Shown one piece after another: positions 22,766-33,164 of a stretch of 64,000 bases of DNA. Below the pieces are notes generated by a model that was not told where the DNA came from, made no database searches, and worked only from the letters and a program-made list of their open reading frames with translations. Position numbers and translations under genes: made by a program. Each line of letters starts with the position of its first letter. The first letter of the stretch is position 1. Origin of the DNA: Hesseltinella vesiculosa (Eukaryota > Mucoromycota > Mucoromycetes > Mucorales > Cunninghamellaceae); NCBI GenBank assembly GCA_002104935.1, contig MCGT01000024.1, positions 333,651-397,650 of the forward strand, in the 5' to 3' direction.

Positions 22766-25700
22766 ATGTTTAACATTGCTCCGTTCATTACAAAGGTAAT
22801 AAACAAACAACGATGAAAACGAATCCATAATTCATCCCGGGATTCATAGTATGTCCGATCACTCCATGCAAAAGACGATCGGATCAGTATACCCTATAGC
22901 AAAACACAGTTTGGCGTGGTGTTGATGGCCGATGTTGTTGGTAGGTTAAAATAATGGCATATTCAAGAGTTGGTCAAAAAAAAAGAAAAGACAATGTGCG
23001 AATTGCAATGAACTAACGTTTCTTTTTTGGGGGCTGGTTGAAAGGTTTCAGCAAAGTACAGAACCACCACAATACAGTGTAACGACAGAACCGGCATTTA
23101 CTTTTTTTTCTTTTGACTGGACATAGTTGACGACATTCGCAAATGAACGTGGCGATTCTTCTCCCGAGGCTATTGCTTCAGAAATTGGTGATTATATGGG
23201 TGAAGTAAGCACCTCTGGGAAGAAAAAAAACGAATGCAGCTCATGCCCATGCTGTTTTCATAGTGCATCAAAATCATTGAATTTTATGGTGGAGATGTTG
23301 TCAAGGTAGATAAGCTTTGACTGCTCTCTGACTCATAACTTGGCCTCACCTTTTATTCCATAGTTCCTTGGTGATGCTGTGCTGGTGTGTTTTCAAGATA
23401 TGCCGGATGGAAATCGACGCAGCTCTGCGGACACCGCTATCTCAGATGACGACCGAGTCGAAATGTCTGATCGTCGCAAACATGTGCTCTTGCGGCAAGC
23501 CATGGAATGTGGCCTCCAATTACTAGCGCGCCAGTCTCACTTTAGAGTATACCTCACAGCCGAAGAAATTGCTCGTCACCGTGCTCCCGACGGCAGTATC
23601 GAACGCCGACATGACCCCAGTAACAAGAAAGACTCCGCCACTTCTGTCTTAGCCAGTAGTCTGTACGATGAACATGGTGATGACAATCACCCGCGTGAAA
23701 TGATGCAACCCGCCCCTCCACCTGTTCCATTGTCCTCCGTCAGCTCGCCTTCCAATGCCAAACGTACCATCCCACCTCCTGCAAACATCCTACCCATCAC
23801 TCTCGATAAGACCGATGAGAAGCAACCAGCCTTGCCCTCCTCCCCTCTCTCCCTCCGGCACCCGTCTCTTCAACCCGTTATTATTGCACCAGATGACAGC
23901 GCAGACTTGCCTCCAGAGTCACGGAAGTCCTCCATGGGCCAGAATTTTTTGGATACCCTGAACCCATTCAAGCGCCGTCCGTCATCTGAATCACTGTGGA
24001 ACAAGTTCGCTGTCACTGACAAGCGCCGCGGAAGCAGCATCTCGTCGTCTGGCCGCACAGACGACAGCTTTGTCGCAACCAAAAATATCACTTCCATCGA
24101 CCTGGAGTTGCACATCGCGCTCTCCTGCGGTAATGTGACAAATATCATCATCGGCGATATGGATCCTTCTGAAGAACTGGCCAACATCCCTCTCATTTAC
24201 CCTCAATCCACCACCGCCGACACCAGTCCCACCAACCCTACCCCTCATCCCGAAACTCCCGGAAATACCAACGCCAACAACGTGGACGAAAACTACTTTC
24301 TGCGCTACCACGGCCGATTAGAATATGCTATTGGTGGCGAAGCGGTGGACTCGCTCGCAGCTGCACTCAACTCATCCCGCGCGGGAGAAATCTGTCTGAC
24401 ACCGGCTGCCTTTGAATGCATCCATCAACAGCAACAAACGGCCAACATCCCCTACGACATCCGTGACGGCAACTATGTCATCAAAGGCTTTGATTGGATG
24501 GAGAAAAAGAACGGCAAGTCCAAGAAATCGACGCCTCTTGCTCATTCCCAAGATGCCTATTTGATGGAACGTCCGCTTCTCCTGAATCAGGCTTCCCAGC
24601 TCAAGATCGAACCCTTGATTCCCAGGATCCGTGACACCTCGCAGCTTACCTTGAATGACGAAACCAGCCTCCAATACTTCAAGTACCTGAATCGAAGCTC
24701 GCTCTATCGTTTACAGCAGGGCAAGGGCACTTTCCCTGCACAAGTTCGGGACGTCACTATCATGTTTGTCAGCCTAGGCAAGATCGACGTGCAGACTCCA
24801 GATGGCCTTCAACTCGCACAAAATGCCCTTGCGGACGTTATTGATGTCAGTGTCATCAACGAAGGCATCCTGCAACAATTCGCCATTGACGACAAGGGTA
24901 AGAAGAAGGGGGGAAAAAAATGGACATGGATGGCTTGCATAGATCTCATTTGTTTTTAATTCCAGGTGCCACTGTCCTGTGCGTGTATGGATTACCGCCC
25001 ATGTCACACGAAAATGAACCTGTGTTTGCTGCAAAAGCTGCAGTGCAACTACGTGACTCCTATCGGCAAAAATTCCCTGACATGAACTTCTCCATCTCAC
25101 TGTCGTCTGGCAGCATTTTCAACGCTGTGATGCCCCAAGATAGCCCTTACCGACGAGATGCTGCCATTTCTGGAGATGCCATCGTGGTTGCTGTGCGTAT
25201 GCTCAAGTTCCCCTTTGCAAACCACAATATTGTCTGTGACCTCAACACGAAAAAACAGATCGGCTGGCGCTGTGAATTCCAAGGCTTTGGCAATCACTCT
25301 GTCAAAGGGAAGAAGGCACCTATGCCCATCTATGGCCTGAAAAACTTCGGCACTTCCAAGGCTAAACAGATCTCGCTCACAGGATCAACCACCAGCCAAG
25401 AATTCTTTGGCTACAAGGTTGAAATGGACGACGCTCTGCAGTTTGTCCGGGATTGGGATCGCCAGCCGAATAGCCACTTGATCGTCGTCATGGGCTCTAG
25501 TGGGTCTGGAAAGAGTCTTTTTTGCCACACACTGCAATCCAGATGCCCCTCCCCAGCCCGAAACAAAGTTTGGTACGGACAGTAGCCACTCCCTGAATCA
25601 CACATTGACTAATTTTTTTTTCCTGGTTTGCTTAGTTGGACTGTCTCCACAGAAGGTATCCTGACCCCCAAAAAAAAAAAAAATCGCCTCATCTTACTTT

Positions 25701-28700
25701 TAATTTTATTAGTGGAAAAGAGCACCAAATACTATATGACCAAAAACCTTGTGCTAACTTTGTTGGAAATCATGGACTCTGATCTCATCCCGCCCATCAA
25801 CCCATTATCGGAAGCTGAGACTAGCACAGATGACGTGTCTGACCAATCATTTGCCGCAACCATGCTTGCCAGTCATCAACGCCTCTCAACCTTGCTCATG
25901 AGTCAAGACTTGGAAAGGGATAACAAACTCGAATTGCCGATGGATCGGGCTGCTGATCGTCCACCCACACCGCCCATGGATGACTGTCCGTCCCACCCCA
26001 GTCAAGAATCGCACGAGTCTTTGCAAGAAAAAGGACCAGCGTCAATACACCACTCAGTCTCTTCAACGCCATCCAATACTCCCCTCTTTCATTCAAAGGA
26101 CGTCAACCTCAAGCTGCTACAGCAGGTACGTCGGTGCCTGGTCAAATTCAACGAAAGGGAAGCCCTGCTACCGCTCTTTCGTGATCTGAACATTGGCCTC
26201 AACGACCTTGAAGAAAACAAGTACACTCGGAACCTCGACAGCCGCGGCCGAGATATTTTGCTCAACGGTTTGATCTTGCGCATGGTGGACCATGTTTCCC
26301 ATTATGTCAACCTCATCTTTGTTTGTGATGATATGCAATGTAAGTAGACTCAAATAATGGAATCTATACACAATGAGCTCATTTCTAATTGACTGATCCG
26401 TAGGGGCTGACCAAGCATCGATTCGCTTACTTTTTTTGGTTCACGAGGAGTGCCCACGCGTGCTGATGGTGTTTGCCTCACGACTTCCTGCCGACTATGA
26501 TTTGTCATTCATCGATGATTTTTACCGTGTCGGCTCACACGCAGAGATTGCTCTCAACGGCCTAGATTCTCTGGATATTGCTGATATCATCATCCGATCA
26601 TTTGGACCCGGCGTGACGCATGTCGACCCATCCATCATCAAGGTTGTCCAGGTAAAGATGACACCGATCCCTTGAAAGTGGCCAAGACTTATTCCCCTTT
26701 CCCTCTTTCCTCCTCCTCCAAACTTGACCCTCTTAGGAACGGACCAAAGGCAACCCACTCTATGTCACGTAAGCCGCTCACCTAATATCATTGTCAAGTG
26801 CTCACTTTTTTTTTCTCTCTCTTATTGATTTAGGAATTTGGCGGTAGTGATGAAGGATTTTCAACAGGTCACGGTTGAAGATGGCGAACTGAGACCAACT
26901 GGCAACCAACTAGAACTTGAAAACTTTTTGGGCGAGGTGGATTATCGCCGTATTGTCATGATGCAATATGATCGACTCAACGCCAACTACCAGGAATTCC
27001 TGACAGTAATTTCCTAAAAGACACGAATGACATTCGCAACAAAAAAATAATTGACCTTTTTTTTTTTTCTTTTTTAGGTGGCCAGCTGCTTGGACCAGTA
27101 CTTTACCATTTACGAAGTCGGCGCAGCCATTCAACCATCCAACTCGATTTTCCAACACTCTGACCTTCAGCTTGTTCAAAAGCTGATCCGACGCTACGAC
27201 GTGTATAAATTTTTGCAATATTCGGTCGACGGGAGCGGCACTGCCACGCCATCCAATGAGCAAGAGCAATCGCATGGCCTGACTGTCATCATCCCCTCCA
27301 GTCTCAGCAGTCTCAGCAACCTCCACAATCTGAACGATACCTCACCAACCTCCAGCGATGACGCTGCTGAGTACTCGTTTTTGCATGACACTATCCCCAA
27401 AGCGATCTACGAGACGGTCTCGTTTGAGCGACGCATCAACCTACACCGCCAACTGGCCAATTACTATGAACGGAACCTCACATCAGACAATCAAGCCCAG
27501 ATCCTCGGTAAAGTCACCCGCCATTATCTACAAACCGACAATCGTTGCAAGCAGGTGTACTATCTTGAGGAACTAGCCAATCTCAACATGCGATCATACC
27601 TACTGTTGGAAGCCACCGAGCAACTAAAAAAAATATTGACGATCCTTGACGAAAATGATGACCTGGCCAGCGGATTCAGCAGACTCCACTACAGTGATAT
27701 CTATTATCGACTGGGCGTTTGCTACACAATGCGTACCGACCCAGAGCAAGGCGAAAAATACCTTACCATTGCCCTTGATTATCTCGACCAAGATATCCCC
27801 AGAGGCAGCGACTCCCTCGTCACTGCTCGGATCTGGGTCAACACGTTCAAACAATACAAGCACCGGTTTTGGCCCAAGTTACTCTCACACCTAACAGAGA
27901 GAAAATACAAGCCCGAGATCTGCACCCGAATTATCGACATCATGCGTCAACTTTCCAACATCTATATGTACACTGGCAACATGACTCTTTTCACCTACAC
28001 TTCCCTCGTTGGCGTTAACACCTGTGAATCTCTTGGCAACATTGGACCAACCTACACACTCTTTCTAGCGCGCTATGCTCTTGTCTGCTGGCTCCATGAA
28101 AAAAGAAAACACAGTATCTATTACCTGTCGCGTGCCTTGACCTGCATTTCCAATAACTACGACGCTGACACTCTGACCGTCTGCGCCTTGCTCTGCTTTG
28201 CTGCCGGAAAATTCAAGGATACTCGGGTTGTCACCTACCAAGCCATCAAGGGCGCCACCACGTTTGGTGTTGTCACAGACTTCCAGGCGTTTTATCGAGC
28301 CGTTGGCATCCTCATCACCACATGGATCTTTGAAGGTACTTTGGACAGCCAGGCCCAAGACCGCCAGCTCCTCAAAACAATGTACCGCGCTGCCCGATCA
28401 AATAAGGACGACGACGCCATTGCCTGGGTGCGCGTCTACCATGTCAGCAATGCCCTTATCACCAATCGCCTAGATATGTGCACCGACATTGTCAAGCACT
28501 TCCAGTCCGACCTCCAAGATAACTTCAATTACAAGGTCGTTGCCATTTCAGGATTACTCTTTTGCTATTACACTCGTCTTCGCCGGTATGACCAGGCACG
28601 AACATATTTCGACATCTTTTTATCCTCCCTCGGCACTATCTCTCTCTCTGGTATGCCCACGAAAAAAAAAAAAAAAAAAAAAAAGATCCAGGTCTCTCAC

Positions 28701-29275
28701 CCAATTTTTTTTTCTCCCTATAGCCAGTATCTACCCAACATATGGACTCATCTTTGCAACCATGGCGCTGTATGAACTTTTGGAAGACAAGGACAACACC
28801 ATCGTCAGCATCAATGGTCGAGGCACTTCTGACCAATTCACCAGCGACATGGCCAAGCTCAACAACGTATTCCAACGTGTCAAAATTTGGGAATTCACCG
28901 AACCAAGTCTCTATCTTGCACGAGCATTCCCATACATTGCCACCGGGCGCATTGTCGAAGGATACATGGTAAGAGAAAAAAAAAAAAAGTCAAACACGTT
29001 AAGCTGTTTTTTTTTAGGTGCTTCGCCACGGAACAATTGAAATGAAATTTATCCACGAAATTCGTTTCTTGAAAGCCTACTATTGCTCTATCCTAGGTAA
29101 ATATGCCTTTTCACCAAAGGATCGAATTGAATGGACCGAGATTGCGAAGACTGAATTTGAGAGAATCAACATCGCTTCTGCCGTTTACTGTAACCCCGAC
29201 CCACAAAACTTGTACAACCTATGCACACCTGCTGACTGCATAAATGTCAGCACAAGAAGCGATGACACAGTGTAG
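22766..29275 (+). CDS. ADCY10-like adenylyl cyclase with two class III domains and STAND ATPase/TPR region
   Basis: About 1,850 residues in roughly 15 exons. Early exons: 22766-22795, 22850-22940, 23045-23055 (11 nt), 23127-23204, 23264-23305, 23364-24897. Cyclase domain 1 has LMADVVGFSKLTTFANERG and EFYGGDVVKFLGDAVLVCFQ, so the metal Asp and the Lys/Asp pair of catalytic C1 domains are present; a Ser-rich insert of about 200 residues splits it before LELHIALSCGNVTNI. Domain 2 (about 24740-25350) reads VRDVTIMFVSLGKID, ATVLCVYGLPP and RRDAAISGDAIVVAVRML, as in mammalian soluble adenylyl cyclase. A Walker A VMGSSGSGKS lies at about 25487-25516 and ERTKGNPLYVT at about 26737, followed by a helical repeat region ending at 29275. 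Animal homologues are bicarbonate-stimulated cytosolic enzymes; that regulation is not demonstrated here. Confidence 0.88.
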
Positions 29276-29629
29276 CTTTGTTTTTTTTTTATTTGTATTT
29301 CATTGTATCATAACATGCAACCAACTAAATCAATCATAATCATTTTAGCACTCCAGCAAGTGCTCTGGAACTCGGGGCGTGTAAAGCCAACAACGGGCGA
29401 TGTAAGAAATTAACGAGGAGCTCCAAGTGATCTTACCCGAATTGATTACCAGGGAACATGCGCTTTGTATGTTATTTTGTGAAGAATACAACGAGACCAA
29501 CAGCGCAAGGTTCGTGAATAGGATCGACGACATGCAAGATATTGATATTTGTAATGAACAAGATCCACTTAATCCAAGACCAGACCTTTGATTTAGTTAT
29601 TTTTTTATCTTGGGTTAGTTGTTGGTCAA

Positions 29630-30190
29630 CCATTAAAAACTTCCAATATCCCCCGGTTTTGCAAAACTTCTTCTCGCCCAAACTTTTTGACGTTGTCGTC
29701 AAAAGGAAGTGAATCCACAACCACTACCTTGATGCTCGGATGGGATCTATTCAACCAAAAAGATAGAGATAAGCTCCTCTTTTTTTTTTTTTTTTGAGAT
29801 AGGGAGAGCTTACTTGACAAACTTGAAAACATCAAGAGAATCGGTTGACAAGCCATGGAAGTCAAGAACGACAAGACCGTTTGTTTCAGATCCTTCCAGG
29901 TAGGCAATCAGATCTAAATGGCATCACAATTAATTGACTATCTACAGCATAAAAGTTACTAAACTTTGTGTTGTGCCGTTTACATTTTCCAGGCTGGTGA
30001 TCTTTTGGCATCCAATGTCTCTTGTCTCAACTAAACGGTCAGCAATTTAAAAGCCAGCCCCGCATTTTTTTTTTCGCTTCTTCATTTCTCACACTGGTCT
30101 CCAAGGAAGACACAGTTATGCATAAAATTGACACCAGCCTTCAGCCAAGGTTGGGCTGCATCTTTGCGTTTGGCGCTGGTGTCGTTTCAG
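29630..30190 (-). CDS. Unrecognised minus-strand gene, 5' end not found
   Basis: Four candidate exons splice in phase on the minus strand. They contain KRKDAAQPWLKAGVNFMHN (about 30175-30120), FETRDIGCQKITSLENVNG (about 30030-29970), LIAYLEGSETNGLVVLDFHG (about 29915-29855) and SHPSIKVVVVDSLPFDD (about 29745-29695), ending at the stop near 29632. Alternating hydrophobic strands (GLVVLDF, IKVVVVDSL) suggest an alpha/beta fold. The only in-frame Met seen is internal, so a start exon is missing, or the 5' end was lost beside repeat copy B. I cannot name the family; it lies tail-to-tail with the cyclase gene. Confidence 0.35.
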
Positions 30191-30404
30191 GTTAGTGAAA
30201 GTAATGAGATATGACTCGGGAGTGAGGCTGTTTATGTACCTTTTCACAGATCGTTAAAAGTGGTTGGTGGTTGGATGGCAAAGACAAAAAGCAGTAGATT
30301 AGGTGCTCATTGGAGACACAAGACGCAGAAGAAAATAAAAAAAAGCAGCTACGCGGAGATTGAATTGTGGCGATTCTCTTCCTTCCGGGGGAAAAAAAAA
30401 AAAA

Positions 30405-30690
30405 GCAAACACTGCGCAGCCCTTTTGGGTGATCAGATCGGTGTAAAATTGTGCAAAAGTACACAAATCAATGAATGATGATGATCCTGAAAAATTCACG
30501 TCGATTGACGAAGATCGCTCAGCCAATTCTTGATCACTTTCATTTTGACATCTCCGACCCACCAGCTAAAAAAATGAAAAAATCGGCCATTTTCGTCAGG
30601 GAACCCCCAGGCCATCTGATCAAAAATCACAGTGCAAAATTGCTGTAAATAAATTCATCCCAAATATTCCATGCTAATACAAAATGGTGA
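30405..30690 (+). repeat. Dispersed ~280-bp repeat, copy B
   Basis: Second copy, same orientation as copies A and C. It is closest to copy C in its first third (CAGATCGGT and the CATGAATGA-equivalent block) and closest to copy A at GACATCTCCGA and CTAATACAAAATG. It shares CCAGCTAAAAAAAT, CAGTGCAAA and ATTCATCCCAAAT. The short frames are interrupted in this copy. Confidence 0.7.
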
Positions 30691-31769
30691 GTACTTTGCT
30701 AAAATTGTAACTCTCTAAGGCAGCACAGGGAAGAACGACCAGGCCGGCAAACATGCACTTAAAATGATATCGCACATAGCTTGATTTTGCTTGCTCGCGT
30801 TGTCCGATTGGATCACCAGTCGAAAATATTTTTTTCACATCTTATAAAAATACCTGATAGCCACCAAATGACGACAGCAGAAAAGGAAGGCCCTCCCCTC
30901 ATCTATTTTGCATACAGGCTTGGGTGACGCTAGATAAGAGCTACAAAAACATAAAATGCATTTTATTGGGCGATTTCAAGCCCTGTCCCCGGTGCAATGT
31001 TCATAGCGCGACTGAAAAAAAAACCTAGTTTTTACTGTAATTCTGAAAATCAGATCAGGAGAAAGAGAGAGGTTGTGATGAATGAGTGATACTTTTTTTT
31101 TTTTGGTATCCTACCTGACTGGCAGTAGAACTTGCTCGCGTCATCAAGAAGGCCAGTGATTTTTACCAGGACTACTTACCATTAATTGTAGTCTGTGTGC
31201 CGAATTTGAGGCGAATCGGTGGATGCCAGATTTTTCAAGGGGGTCGTCCCCCTTTTCAATTACCAAAAAAAGAAGGCGCTCTAGTTTATTTTCGTGTTAT
31301 TGGATCATAATGAGATTTTGTAAGTGAGTAGGGACTTACGAAAACCACGGATTCTGAAATAATCAAACCAATTAGAGGTGATTGCTTAGCCAACTTTGTG
31401 AAGACCACGTTTTGACACCCCCAATACTCCGGGTAAAAAAGGTAAAAAAAAAAAAAAAAATAGCTGTCAGTGTTTCAATTTCCGACACGGCCGATTTTTT
31501 TGGGGGCTCCGAGAGCGTAATCCGCTTTTTTGAAGGCTACGCTATTTTGTATTACCGTAAGCTTTGCCTCACAACATACCGGTACATACAAAAAAATAAA
31601 TAAACAAAAAAAAGTTGCTAGTGATTTAATATATCAATGCACACCCACCTCGTTCAGAGAGCAAAAACAACCAACCTAGAACGAACGACGTTGCTCAAGC
31701 ATTTGGCGGCCCAATAAGAAAGCAAAAAAAAAAAAAAAAACGCTCCGAAAAAAATAAAGCAAAAAGAAA
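30691..31769. other. Gene-poor spacer
   Basis: No supported coding region. There are homopolymer A/T tracts and a short G/C hairpin at about 31237-31256 (AAGGGGG, four-base loop, CCCCCTT). The frame at 31382-31603 shows no domain. Confidence 0.4.
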
Positions 31770-31794
31770 TGCTTCGAATGGGGCTTGAACCCAT

Positions 31795-31826
<32 letters not shown>

Positions 31827-31842
31827 GCTGAGCTACCAAAGC
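31770..31842 (-). tRNA. tRNA-Phe (GAA)
   Basis: The minus strand folds as a full cloverleaf: acceptor GCTTTGG paired with TCGAAGC plus discriminator A, D-arm TAGCTCAGCTGGGAGAGC, anticodon loop CTGAAGA (anticodon GAA), and T-arm ATGGGTTCAAGCCCCAT. The A-box and B-box promoter elements are intact and there is no intron. A T run that can terminate RNA polymerase III follows on the minus strand (plus-strand A run at 31761-31765). Confidence 0.97.
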
Positions 31843-32163
31843 TTGTTGAAGTCTAAATCAACGCGATAATGTCGGTTTGGCCTGGAAATTTTTTTGCTTT
31901 TTTTCCTGTTCTGAGACGGTTACATTACCGTCAAATGCACACTGCATATCAACCATACAATATCTCTGCCGGAGACCTTTGCAGCTCTTGTGTTTTTGCT
32001 AAAATCTTTGAGCGATTTCCTTTTTTGGGATTGAAACAGCGACGGCAAGGTTGTCATCTTTTACCGTCTGGTAAACATCGACGGTAAAAAAATCACCCTT
32101 AGCCAAAAAACTAGAAGAGATGTATCTCAATCAAATTCATTCTCTGACGCTCGACCACAACTT

Positions 32164-32213
32164 TAGGTTTAGGGTATAGGGTATAGGGTAAAGGGTTTAA
32201 GGTATAGGGTTTA
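32164..32213 (+). repeat. Degenerate telomere-like heptamer tract
   Basis: About seven consecutive 7-bp units vary around TTTAGGG / TATAGGG (including TAAAGGG and TTTAAGG). The period is seven, not the TTAGGG hexamer most common in fungi. It lies between the two tRNA genes, far from the window ends, so it is interstitial. Confidence 0.7.
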
Positions 32214-32382
32214 GCATAAAAATCAATCCGTCATCCTTGGTCACAATTCGCTTGGCGGTTCCAACGATTCCAAAAGGTTAGGGGAACACAACCGTCACAT
32301 GTGACAAGCGCACGCGGCGTTTCGGCGGCCGTTTTACCGGTGGAAAATTCCTGGATGACAGGGTGATTTCATCAATCATCCA

Positions 32383-32456
32383 GCCCGCTTAGCTCAGTTG
32401 GTTAGAGCGTGGTGCTAATAACGCCAAGGTCATAGGTTCGAAACCTATAGTGGGCA
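32383..32456 (+). tRNA. tRNA-Ile (AAT)
   Basis: Cloverleaf with acceptor GCCCGCT paired to AGTGGGC and discriminator A, D-arm TAGCTCAGTTGGTTAGAGC, anticodon loop CTAATAA (anticodon AAT at 32417-32419, read as inosine-AU), and T-arm CATAGGTTCGAAACCTATA. No intron. A TTTCTTTTT terminator starts two bases after the 3' end. Confidence 0.97.
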
Positions 32457-33164
32457 GTTTCTTTTTGCTTTGTTCTTGGATGTTTTTTTTCCTCCCCGGA
32501 TGCTTTATTTTTGCAGCCTATTTATTTTTTTAAAAAAAATATAAATATTTATTTAATAAAATTAACGCAGTTTAGTACGTACTAGTTGCTAACGTATGTA
32601 TTCTTTTTTGCAATAGTCAAGCGATGAGAAATCTTCTTTCGATGCAACGCTGGTTTCATTGGATCATTGCCGTAATAGTCACTGAGCAAAAAGGGAAAGC
32701 GTTGGGCATTGCTTATCAGTTTACCACTTCGTTTTTCATTAAAACAATGCGTACCGGTTATACTTAACCAGCGACATGATATCACAGTTATTAAGATTGA
32801 TGGATCAAGAGCATGATGGTTCTTGAGTATTGCAAGGAACAACAATGTTTTTTTTTATGCCATGCAATGCTGCGTCTTGCCTTTTTTGGGAATGACAAAT
32901 CATGGGCAGCTACCTCTTTGTTCTTCATCAAGGGAGGACCAGTGGAGAGAGTAAATCAATTATACGACACATCACTGCCGACTGGCTCTTGTCATCCCTC
33001 CATAAAATGAAAAAAGGGGACCTCTGGCACATTATTGCCACAGGGCTGAGAAAAAAAAAGGTGACACAAAAAAAGGCAGGAGTCTCCTTTTTTTTTTTCT
33101 TTTCTTCCCGCCTCAGGTTTTCCCTACCCCGTTCACCTGCGTACAACATCATCCATCGATATAT
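32457..33164. other. Intergenic, upstream of TBC gene
   Basis: Strongly AT-rich around 32520-32580, then poly-T tracts leading to the TBC start. No supported gene. Confidence 0.4.

Noticed and set aside
31237..31256. G/C hairpin as a terminator
   Set aside because: Intrinsic hairpin terminators are bacterial; here it is a 7-bp stem with no adjacent gene.
31654..31839. Minus-strand ORF beginning MVAQLGERQTEDLK
   Set aside because: It is the translation of the tRNA-Phe gene and flank, a well-known false protein.
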